Source of the DNA: Omphiscola glabra
Taxonomy: Eukaryota > Mollusca > Gastropoda > Lymnaeidae
DNA: 64,000 bases
Assembly: GCA_964017045.1 (NCBI GenBank)
Contig: OZ024794.1
Span: 32,829,682-32,893,681, forward strand
Direction of reading: 5' to 3'
The notes beneath the pieces are model-generated. The model was not told the DNA's origin. It was given only the letters and a program-made list of their open reading frames with translations, and searched no databases. Made by a program: the position numbers and the translations under genes. Shown here in pieces: positions 36,201 through 46,400 of this stretch. The first letter of the stretch is position 1, and each line of letters starts with the position of its first letter.

Positions 36201-39142
36201 TTATTTTAAAGATGGTTGAATCCACAGTCAAAGCAGATATTGTAGTGAACCTTTGTCGTCTCTGTTCTCTACAACTATTTTTATCTGGTTGATAACCTTG
36301 CTCACTCGTACTGCACAAATCCGACAACTCGACGATGGTTATAGTCTTTGAACTTTTATTTGTCTTATCCTTTGACTTCACTTTCTCTCTCTCTCTCGGT
36401 CGTACTCAACTCCGACTGTTCCGGTCCGTCTCTATCTCTTTCGTTCAGGAGTTCTCCCGTCTGTCCATTATCCTGCCCGGTTGAGTTCTGCCTAGTCCCA
36501 TCCAACTGTCCCTTTTATACGCCCGCGTCCCTAGAGATTTCTTCCCAGGGGCCCCAATCCCATTCCTATCTCACACCGCGAAATAGGTCATAAAACCAAC
36601 GCCGCCATCCCGTCATGGGCAATCTGACAAGATTGACCCTTTGTTTGGTCAGTTGATCTTAGGTCATAAAACCAACGCCGTCAACCCGTCGCGAGCAATC
36701 TGACAAGATTGACCCTTTGTTTGGTCAGTACCGATGTGGGACTCCCCCCACCCCTTACGGGTCGACTATTGTCTGGACACTCCACAATATTAACAAACAG
36801 ACAATTGGAGAATGCAACTGAATAAAATGTCAGTATTATGTCTATATATAATTATAATGAATGAGAATATATGCTATTTCATTGCAGGTATTTGTATGAG
36901 ATTTTGTATGCATGGCTGGTTTCAACACTTCATCGGGCTGACAGTTTTCTTCTGGAAGCCGAAAATGCACCAGGTGAAGTACTTAATTACAATTGAATTT
37001 TGTATGATGAGTCGTTTTTCTTTTTAATACTACTTTTGACTTTAAATTAGGTAATGTTTAAACTTTTTGTGTTGTTTCAGACATGTCTGTGAAAGGTAGA
37101 AGCAGTAAGAAGATCAAAAAGAAAAAAAGAACTAAAACACTGCAAAGGGAGTTGACCGTGGCACAAGCTTATCAGCAAATGTTTGGCGGCTATTACAAGG
37201 TAGAGTCCTATTTTTCCATAGAGGGGCATCATTTGGCTAAATAATAAAGAGGATAATTTTTAAATACGTCTAAGTTTGAAATGATACAAGTTTTTGTTGT
37301 TTCTCATTTCAAGCTTTGACTTACTATGTACATTATAATTATTTTTTCTTACAACTTGATTGCAGCCCTTCCCCATTTTATCCAATAATTCATAGGCATC
37401 CGCTTTAAGTTCATAAATGTCCAAGAAGGCAGCATTTATCTTATTAATATAAGGGATTCTTGTTTCCCACAGAATGGTCATTTTACCCAAACTGCCAAAT
37501 GTATTTTTTTTAAAAAGTATATGTGCTTTGAACAATTTATACTATTAAAAAATGAACACTGTTTTTCTATATTAAATGAATAGCATGTACCTAGAGTTTT
37601 CATTCTCTTCCAGGCTGTGATAGCTTTCCAAATTTGTGGGAAATTGAAAGAACCCAAGTTTAGATTTGATAACGAGGAAGTGCGTTACAGTCATAGATTT
37701 GCTCCATTTGCTTCAGTGGTTACCCCACCTATGGTTCATTACAGCCAATACAAAGTACGTTTTCATGTATGAAATGTTATGTACGATGATGTACTCACCT
37801 TTGGTCCAGGCAAATGTAGAGACTTATGGGAGAATTCTGATGGTGCCATTGTCTCAATAAATACCTTCAAAAATAATTTGCACGATAAAAAAAATATTGC
37901 CGAATGTTAAAATGTTTTTGGAAATTTAATTAACTTACAGAAAGCATTTTATAATAAAATGTCTTATGGACCCTTCTTATAAGATGAATAGTCTTTTAAA
38001 TATTGTTGTATATTTAAACAATTAACTTTGCTGTTAAAAATGTCTTTTGTAATAATATTTTATATTTATTTATATCCATTTTTTGGATTAATTATTGTTT
38101 TAAAATCAATGATTCTAAATTTCTCTAGGAAATGTCAGATTTACATCGTTATGACCCTTTACCAACAACCCAGGACATGTTTGGTTCGGCATGCAAATGT
38201 TTCTGTCAGGCCAAAGAGCTCTTGGATTCTATAACTCCACAGTCAGAGGAGGTCTCTTCTTTTTAAAATTTAAAAGCATAAAGATTGTTTGTTAATATAT
38301 GTAACAGTTAAATCTAGGTGAGAGAAAGGGGGTACAAAACTGAAAATAATTTTGTACATTCTTTTGTAATGTATGGAAATCCCCCCCCCCCCCCCCCCTG
38401 TTTAGCTTTAACTGTATAACCATCTTCAAACTTTTCAATTAATTTCATGCTAAGTTTATCACAAGTGAGATTAGTTTTATGTACAACTTTACTTAGATTA
38501 AGCATTATCCTCAAATGGCTTTGGAGTATTATTTATTTAGTTGGGTACGTCAACATATGATGATATTTGTAAAGTGTACCCAAGAAAAAGTGAGGGAAAT
38601 AAAATAAGGAAAGGAGAGAAAAGAGACAGAGGCAGAATTAATAAGTATTTATTCATTGAAATATCTATTTATAAATTTGAACAATTCAAGGTTTATCAAC
38701 TTTTAACATTAAAACTTGGTTACTTGAATTAAATTGTTGATATTTTTTTTTTCTTTTGTTAAAATAGATCCAAACAGTTATTAAAATTGCAAAGACAAAT
38801 TTTGTTGTCATGAAATTGGTTGTTGGTGGACACAAGGAAAATTCTATGGTAGGATTCATTTGTCTTTAACTTGAATGTACAATAAAGTAATTCTGTAATT
38901 ACTTTCTTTATTTTTAACAAGCAGAACTCATTTGAATATCTGTCATTTTAGTATACAGAAATGTCAAGAAGTTGGTCATGACAATACAAGAAATTTATCT
39001 GTCAACTGTCAGGATATTCAATCTGTAGAATGTTGGATCAAATAGTAAAACAATTTTTTAAAAATATTATTTTTGTTTACAGGTTCCGCCAGAATTTGAT
39101 TTCTCCCAGCACAAGATTTTCCCTGTGATCAAAGTGGTGTGA
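24205..39142 (+). CDS. NAA35: NAA35, NatC N-alpha-acetyltransferase auxiliary subunit (Mak10 homolog), 19 coding exons, 713 aa
   Basis: NAA35 is the large auxiliary subunit of NatC; with catalytic NAA30 and NAA38 it acetylates N-terminal Met followed by a hydrophobic residue on nascent proteins at the ribosome. Exons: 24205-24323, 24661-24775, 25061-25135, 25426-25593, 25763-25873, 26504-26554, 27169-27252, 27995-28112, 30799-30977, 31269-31328, 31905-32011, 32443-32608, 35085-35263, 36888-36973, 37081-37199, 37614-37754, 38129-38251, 38768-38848, 39083-39142. All have AG/GT borders, join in frame and end in TGA. Family hallmarks are [13 protein letters not shown] (49-61), [22 protein letters not shown] (exon 9), [11 protein letters not shown] (350-360), [22 protein letters not shown], a lysine-rich KKIKKKKR stretch near 549, [13 protein letters not shown] and a PPEFDFS end. 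Length is close to the human protein (about 725 aa). No lesion is seen. A non-coding upstream exon is possible. Confidence 0.97.
26245..26438 (+). mobile_element. SPIN-like hAT MITE, intact ends, in NAA35 intron 5
   Basis: It begins CAGCGGTTCTCAACCTGTGG and ends GGTTGAGAACCACTG, and lies between perfect 8-bp duplications ATGTAAAC (26237-26244 and 26439-26446), diagnostic of a hAT insertion. Internal blocks GTCGCGACCCCTTTGGGGGT, GACCATCGGAAAACACATAT, AGTTATGAAGTAGCAACGAA and AATATATTAAAGGGTCACGG match my memory of the SPIN (SPace INvader) non-autonomous family, known for horizontal transfer among tetrapods, a triatomine bug and Lymnaea stagnalis. 194 bp, no coding capacity. Confidence 0.88.
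27522..27917. mobile_element. Penelope-like inverted repeat with hammerhead-type motifs, in NAA35 intron 7
   Basis: The left arm (about 27522-27602) and right arm (about 27836-27917) are inverted copies. Both contain GGAACAA near the outer end, AAAGAAAAGACAGGA, and inward the string GAAGGCTTCT. The right arm on the plus strand reads AGAAGGCTTCTAGCCGAAACG, and the left arm on the minus strand reads CTGAAGAAGGCTTCTG. These are the CUGAAGA-stem-GAAA pieces of Penelope-type hammerhead motifs, each damaged here. The 230-bp centre has no recognisable RT or GIY-YIG domain. Confidence 0.6.
28437..30692. repeat. 47-bp satellite array, 48 units, in NAA35 intron 8
   Basis: The unit starts TTGACAACTCTCATATTACA, continues CCTATTTGGCCAACCTTCTA and ends AAAGTCA. 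The span is exactly 48 x 47 = 2256 bp, so there is no net insertion or deletion. Variation is limited to a few positions: agtcA/Tttg, acaA/Gctc, an AAAGGTC variant, and rare GCC or ATC changes. The array fills most of intron 8 and ends 106 bp before exon 9. It contains no splice-site-like match to the flanking exons. Confidence 0.97.
31436..31512. repeat. ATT microsatellite joined to a short hairpin-bearing dispersed motif
   Basis: An (ATT)n stretch runs into TTTTATATAGCACGGTACCC, then CAGCCTAGGGCTGGGCT, which folds as a small hairpin, then CACCATGCTGTACA. This arrangement (ATT run, TATATAGC, hairpin) looks like a dispersed short element of invertebrate genomes; I cannot name the family. Confidence 0.35.
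32609..35084. other. NAA35 intron 12, includes 18-bp repeat at 33890-33985
   Basis: The largest NAA35 intron. It is AT-rich, with a poly-C run near 32690 and a five-copy 18-bp repeat TATTTATAAATATGCCTA at about 33895-33985. No other gene is supported in it on either strand. Confidence 0.6.
36205..36800 (-). mobile_element. Probable solo LTR in NAA35 intron 13
   Basis: Read on the minus strand, the segment starts near TGTGGAGTGTCCAGAC, contains two 75-80 bp direct repeats (GGTCATAAAACCAACGCCG on the plus strand at about 36587 and 36662), then a TATAAAAGG box near 36516, a purine-rich leader and an AATAAAAG signal near 36355. It ends near TGGATTCAACCATC. A promoter followed by a poly(A) signal with no coding DNA fits a solo LTR. 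Exact ends and a 5-bp target duplication could not be found, so a different non-autonomous element is possible. Confidence 0.5.
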
Positions 39143-39334
39143 GTGCACACATATCAAAGTGGTGTGTTTGCACACACAGTGATAGCAAGCACAGCAGTGT
39201 TACATTTTTATGAATTTACATATTGAAAATCTTTTTCAAAAGATGCAGTTTTTTTTCTCCATGAACTAGTTTTAAAAAGTTAGCTCCATACATTTTTAGC
39301 ATTGGAGAATTTGGGTGACAGTCTTATTACGTTA

Positions 39335-39340
39335 AATAAA
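39335..39340 (+). terminator. Candidate NAA35 poly(A) signal AATAAA
   Basis: First canonical AATAAA after the NAA35 stop, 192 bases downstream. Other A-rich candidates follow; the actual cleavage site is not visible. Confidence 0.4.
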
Positions 39341-40159
39341 TAGTCCTCATTGTTTTTTTTTTCTGAGTGCCTAAAAGAAAATAAAATGATGCAGCTCGAC
39401 TCCCACCACAAAATTATCATCCATTATTTGTTTAAGAGATGTTTCATCATACATGAGTTTGATGAAGTCAATATTTTTGTTACCTGTGACACCAAAGAAC
39501 CTGTTTGTGATGTCACAAGATCAAGTCACCAAACCTTCACTACGCTACACAAATACATTAAGCTCTGAAAGATTGTTGAATGTTTCTAGACACATTTTTA
39601 AATAGGGGCACGGTTGATGGCTCACACAAGTTTTCATATATTTTTTATATTGAGAACGGTCTTTGCTTGAATGAACTAAGTGAAGATATTGTGAAAAAAT
39701 AATGATACACTTATTCAAATGGGAAATGAGGGATACGTAATTACATGAAATTATAAAGATAGAAAATATGATTTTATTCAATGTAGACTTATGAGACTTC
39801 AGCGTTGTGAAAGAATGGTAAAGAATAAATTAATATTGTCAGAAAAAAATTATGAACTTAATCTTATGATATAGATTTCTCTTGTTTGACATTATTGAAA
39901 AAAATTAATGAACATTGATTTTATGAAATTGTTCTTAGATTTTTCAGCCGTCACTGAGATTCACTTAAACATTCTTCTAGCCACAAATGTTTACTTTGTA
40001 AAATAATAACAAATAATGAAATATAACCACACAAATTTGACTAAAAGGAGGTTTAAAGTAACTTTTTACATTTGAATTTTGTTGGTGAGACTTTCAATTT
40101 CAATGGAAAATTTCTGGGAAGGATTGTCCACTTTAATGACTTGGAGGTTGAGAATCGAA
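39341..40159. other. Spacer between convergent NAA35 and fibrinogen gene
   Basis: About 0.8 kb of AT-rich sequence likely shared by the 3' UTRs of the two convergent genes. The open frame at 39350-39568 shows no domain. Confidence 0.5.
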
Positions 40160-40165
40160 TTTATT
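40160..40165 (-). terminator. Candidate poly(A) signal for the fibrinogen-domain gene
   Basis: TTTATT on the plus strand, AATAAA on the minus strand, about 290 bases beyond the stop codon of the fibrinogen-domain gene. Confidence 0.35.
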
Positions 40166-40453
40166 TCAAAATGAAAGTCTTCAGGACTGAAAATAAAAAG
40201 CAATGCCACAAAATGTTTTGAAAAATAGGTAGGTAAATATATGTAGCTTTTCTAATTTTTTTTTATGTATCCATACCCATACGTCTTGCGCTTGCACATG
40301 GCGATTGAACTTAATGACATTTAGATGTACTACATTCTGTTGAGCTTGCATCCAGTCACAAATCAGTTGGGTTTTGTTACTCTTGTACCCTATCAGACTT
40401 TGCTTATGCCAGCATTAAAACAGAGAACCACTACACCGTTGTCTCTGTCCGCC

Positions 40454-43400
40454 TCACTCGTCTGCCCTTGGCTTGTTTGGCTTGATCTTCATCTCCACCT
40501 TCTTGAGGGAGTAGAACTCGCTGTCCTTGAGCGTGTACCAGACGATACCGTCAGAGTAGTGCGACTGGCTCTGGGAGTACCACGCCGTGTGGTACAAGCC
40601 GTTCAGCTGACTGTAGAAGCAGCTGTTGTACCACCAGCCACCCTGCAAATCAGATACGGAAAAAGACGGAGGGTATGAGTTGTCTCCTGAATTTTCTTTA
40701 GCCTCCTCCCCTATTCAAATTGAAATAAATGCGAGGGATGGGAATAACGCCATGCTAGAAAGAACGATATGTCATTTTATTGTTTGTAAGAGCAAATTTG
40801 AAACCATTTCGGCAATCTGTATTGTTTTCATTATGTTCAGAGTTATCCATCTTGTATTTGGTAAACCATGTTTGTGAGGACGTTTGTACAGTTACCTTAT
40901 TTTCCGCAGCACAGTGGCGCTCGTGGAGGTCATTGTCCATGTCCTCTGTGCTGAACGCCATCTTGTCGTGGTAGATGAGCGAGTCTCCGGCATCTCCAGT
41001 ATACTCTCCAACCAGAAGTTTGTAATTATCTTTCTCGCTTTCTACCTATAACAAGTTTAAAAAAAAAAAACAACAGTATTTAGAAAAGGGAGGCTGTATC
41101 ATGATTTCAAATATAACTTTTCTTTTGACATTTTAAACTGAACATCATATTATTACAATAGCAGCATTCGAGACAAGGAACGCAAGTTTCTGTCTTAACT
41201 TACCCTTCTGTCATGTTTCTAACTTACAGATTCTACTATAAATAGTTCCACAAAAGTCGTCACCGAGTCTTCCGTGATATCATTTTTTCCCCTTGCTATC
41301 CATTTTAGACATACTTTTTTTCTGCATCGGTTGTCACTCCCGATTGGGGTACCAGAGGTTCTTTCAAGATTTCTCTTAGGCCAGAAAATTTGATGGCCCC
41401 ATTATAACTCATGGACATAAACATAACACATTTCCGATTTGCTTAGCTCATCCCTGTGTTCATTGTACTGTCGAAATCTCCATCTGTTTTGACCTAGCTC
41501 TCCCAGGTTCTCAGACTGCTGAATCTGACAGTCGGCTCTTTGTTCACAGTTAAATTAATCGTCACGAAACTGGCAGTTTCAACTTTTCTAATGCTCCAAC
41601 TCAGACCTTCGATGTTTCCCGTGCAGTACCGGCCCGGCAGCGATCTGTCATCGGCCCGGCAGCGATCTGTCATCGGATTAGTCCACGTTCTCAGGCGCTG
41701 AAGTCGGCGACCATTTTATTATCGGACTCTTCCTGTTTTGTTTGCTTACTTTAAATGGCCGAGCCCACCCAATAGCTCGTGAGAATAGAACCGGTGTTTG
41801 AACTCTGAAAGTTTCAATCAAGGACACCACGCTGTGAAGAACTCAACATCCAAAGTTCTTTCGGCGGTTTGTTCGTACCGACGAGAATTTAGGGTGATGG
41901 GTCGTCCGTGAAGGTCGTCACACTCGGGAGGGGGTGATAGGGTGTAAGAAAGTGTACATTTAAGACGGTGACCAGAAATACGCGCACATGACAAACGCGC
42001 ACACGATAAACGCGCACAGAAAATTCCGCAAAGACACAGCTGCGCACAGGAAAACTGCGCACACCGACAGTTGCGCACACAGAAAACAGCGCACACCGAC
42101 AAAAGCGGACACCGAAAATTCCGCACACGGACAGTTGCGAACGTTGACAGTAGCGAACACGTACAAATGCGCACATTTCTATGAAATCTAGGCTTAGTTA
42201 GTACAAGTAGTAGGAAAATTATTCATTTAAATTATAATTATTATAAATAAAACTAAAATAGGCTTAGTTATATACTAAGACGATTATTTGGCTAATGTTA
42301 AGAGATATCACCGTGACTTCTTTAAGGATACATTTAGGGTTCAGGTTAGGTTTAGGGATAGATTTAGGGCATTTTTACATTATTTTAAAACATTTTATTC
42401 TTAATTTTACGGTTCACTGCAATCAAGTTAACAGCCATGGTAAAAAACGCGGTGATATCTCTCATTTACCGATTATTTTAAATTATAATTTTAATACTTC
42501 ATTACGATGATATAGTCTATCATTTTTGTACTATATAGGCCTACGTACTAAGTGTTAATGGAATGGAGAATATAAATTCAAACGTTCAGTAATCTTTTTA
42601 ATACCCGGTATTTAAATATCTTTTACAGGAGAATTAGCCCACTGTCAATAAAATATTTTTAAAAAAAATTCTTCTTTGCCACATAGAAATTTAACTTTTA
42701 CTGCAATAGATCTATTGTTACCTATATAATTACTATTATTATTATATTTGTGTATAGTTTTAATTTTATAAATCATAAATAAGATGACCCAATTATGTTT
42801 TAATAATTCGTCTTTAAAAGGATTCTTTAATAATTATTTCTAATCCCAGCCACTTATTATCCTTATAATTGCCGACTTGTCTTTTAAGCTGACAACCAAC
42901 TACAACCTTTTCAACTCTTTAATGAAATTTTAATTACATTGTACGATTCCAATTGTGCGCAAATGTATGTGTTCGCTATTGTCAACGTTCGCAACTGTCC
43001 GTGTTCGGAATTTTCGGTGTCCGCATTTGTCGGTGTGCGCTGTTTTCTGTATGCGCAACTGTCGGTGTGCGCAGTTTTCCTGTGCGCAGCTATGTCTTTG
43101 CGGAATATTCTGTGCGCGTTTATCGTGTGCGCGTTTGTCATGTGCGCGTTTTTCACGGAACCATTTAAGACACGGGGGGTGGGGGTGGCGGGGATTAGGT
43201 CATAGGTGAGCCACGCTTAATATATATATTTAATCATGCATGTAGAATCTGAAATTGCAGATAATGTTTTAACTTGCCGTTGTGCTGGATGTATTCTGAA
43301 AGAAGGTGGCACTTAGTCGTGTATAATTGTTAATAGTGAAGTGTGTTTCACATTGAATGTTTAATTAGCTGCTCAATTTAAAAACATTTTTGAAGTTTAA

Positions 43401-46400
43401 TGTACGTCTGGTGGTTTTTTTTTTTTAGTGGGGGGGGGGGGGGAGTGATCCGATATCTGTAACAGAGGGAGGGAAAAAAAAGGGGGTGGGGCGTAAAAAA
43501 GCGTGCTGCCCCTAAAGTGAATGCATGTACTTTAAAAGTATTTATCAAATCCTTTATGCATTTATGTTATAATGAACTGTTGTAATGAAACATTCATGAG
43601 ATTATCACTACCAATATTAAAACAATCAACAGATCCATTCAAAATGAACGATCTTCATTTAAGATAAACTTGAGTCACAAAGAGGGCGTTTTTATCAGTG
43701 ATTAAATACTGTGCCGTGGAAAGTTTAACTTCTAAGCACATTTCATTGTTTAAAATAGATCACGCTCTCACTATACAATCACTTGATGACATAATAATAC
43801 AAATACTTTCGCCTTCGAACTCACATAAAACCTCGAGTACTCGGCGTAGTGTTTGTTGCCTTCCCATGTCCAGAAGTCAATACGCAGTGTGTAGGATTTC
43901 TATGACAGGATGGAAACAAAACAAAAATGAGGCAATTTTTTAAAATGAACTTTCAATCAACAAAAAGTGAAACAAACACTTGCATGTGAAATTAAACACG
44001 CCGTGGAGAGAACATGTTATAGAGTAAGTGCACGATGTGGAGAGAACACCTTAGCGAGAACAAAACACGATGTGGAGAGAACACCTTAGCGAGTACAAAC
44101 ACGATGTGGAGAGAACACCTTAGCGAGTACAAACACGATGTGGAGAGAACACCTTAGCGAGTACAAACACGATGTGGAGAGAACACCTTAGCGAGTACAA
44201 AACACGATGTTGAGAGAACATCTTAGCGAGTACAAACACGATGTGGAGACAACATCTTATAGAGTACATGGATTTTGTTCAATTAAAAACGTCCATATTT
44301 AAGCTAAGTTTCGTGCTGCGGTCAGACCTGGGTGGTGAGCAGGTGGATCAGTTCATTGCCGGCCCATAGTTCACCGTACGGATTACCGAAGCCGTGCTTG
44401 TATTCAGACCAGCGTCTGTTGAAACTGATGGTGCCGTCGATACGGCGCTGCAGCAGTGTGTACCTGGGATATGGATCAAATGATGGATCAGTGTGTACCT
44501 GGGATATGGATCAAATGATGGGTCAGTGTGTACCTGGGACATGGATCAGTGTGTACCTGGGACATGGATCAAATGATGGGTCAGTGTGTACCTGGGACAT
44601 GGATCAAATGATGTATCAGTGTGTACCTGGGACATGGATCAAATGATGGATCAGTGTTTACCTGGGACATGGGTCAAATGATGGGTCAATGTTCAAGTAT
44701 GGAGGCCATTTGTTTGGGGTATTTCCAAGTAATCCGTTGTCTTTCTTTGTTTTCAATGAAATCTCAGAATCTTGTGATTTATCAATATCTAATTATAACA
44801 GAATAACTTTTATACGATGAGTCTCATTAAAAAAAAAAGTATATTAACGTCATTATTATAGCCAAACTATTACGATTACAAAAAAAATGACCCACCCTAT
44901 TAGTGGTCCCCTAAGCCGAAAGTGACCCAACCTATTAGTGGCAGCCTATGAGAATAGTGAGCCACCCTATAAATGGCACCCTATGACAAAAATACCTCAC
45001 CCTATTAATGGCATCCCATGACACAATTGGCCCACCCTATTACTGACACTCAACGTCATTAATGACCCATCTTATTAGTGTTATCCTATGAAAACAGTGA
45101 CCCACCCTGTTAATGGCGCCTATGAACACCGGTGACCCACCCTTATAGTGGCGCCCTATGAAAACAGTGACCCACCCGGTTAATGGCGCCTTTGAACACC
45201 GGTGACCCACCCTTATAGTGGCGCCCTATAAATACAGTGATCCAACCTAGTAATGGCACCCTGTGACCCACCCAGTATTGTTGATCATTTCACAGTAGAC
45301 CGGGACCAGATAGGGGCTGTTCTCTGGCAACACCTGGTAGACGGCGCTCACGGTGAACCCGGCTGTGTAGACGTCATGGCAGTCTGGTTTAGACGATAAG
45401 TGGTTGGGGGTTGGGAGAAGTGATCAATTATTGATGCGCCTATCAATATTCAAAGTACTTCACTACGACTACTACGAGGTGGGGTGGGGATATCATTGAA
45501 CTGATTTGTGTAAGGGCGCTGGCTCATCCAGATAAGATATTATAAGACTCTGTATTGATCCTAAGATATGGAAATATTTTTTTTAAATTACAATGTACAT
45601 ATTTATTTTCAGAAAATAAATAAATACATATTGTAAACAGAGACAAAATTTTACAATTATATCTATTTAAAAGAGAAAAAGACACCTTCAGTATTTCTCT
45701 AGCGTAGAAATCAGCCATCAATGAAATAATTTGGTGACAATAATGAAATAATTAGTGATTATTTAGATTTGGTAATCTACATATAATCTTATTTCTTAAT
45801 CACCCTCAAAGTTGCCGGCTTCTGTGGGCCGGCAACTGGGCTTTGGGCACTCGTGGATCATAACCGATATGTGGACCACAACTTTGATTAGCGCTATTGT
45901 ACTACATGCATTATTTGCGTCGAACGATTCCAAACTAATGTTTTATACTATTTTGACCGACCCTTGTACATACGTTTTCTCGTCTGGCAACCTTGTCTAG
46001 AGATGGCTTCTCTAACTCTCATCAAAACACTCTTCTCACAAGAGTCATGCTAAATATTTGTACACAACAAATACGGCAACTCTTTAATAAACCCTACACT
46101 TCTTCAATAAGTACAGTGTTCAAATCACCCAGTCAATACACTATCACTTCTCTCTTTATGCTTCAAGGGCCCAACACTCACTGACGCAACACTCACTAAC
46201 GCACGTGCACTTTGAAACTCCTGGGCAGCTCTTTGATCTCGCGCACACAACTTAAATACACTGACCCTTGTTTATTTCTCTACACCTCTCGACCAACGAC
46301 GATAATTAGCCAAGAAAATACACCTCGGATGCTCAAATCACGCTGAAAAGCTCACACAGGCATAATGATTCTCAGCCCTCGAAAGGGGAGCTAAAAAATT

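Noticed and set aside
41818..42191. Cysteine-rich and histidine-rich frames over the GCGCACA repeats
   Set aside because: Both arms of the foldback element give the same frames in opposite orientation; artefact of the 15-16 bp repeat.
45810..46380. Possible second solo LTR in fibrinogen gene intron 6
   Set aside because: Promoter and poly(A)-like strings are present but I could not find terminal TG/CA with a target duplication or a related copy.
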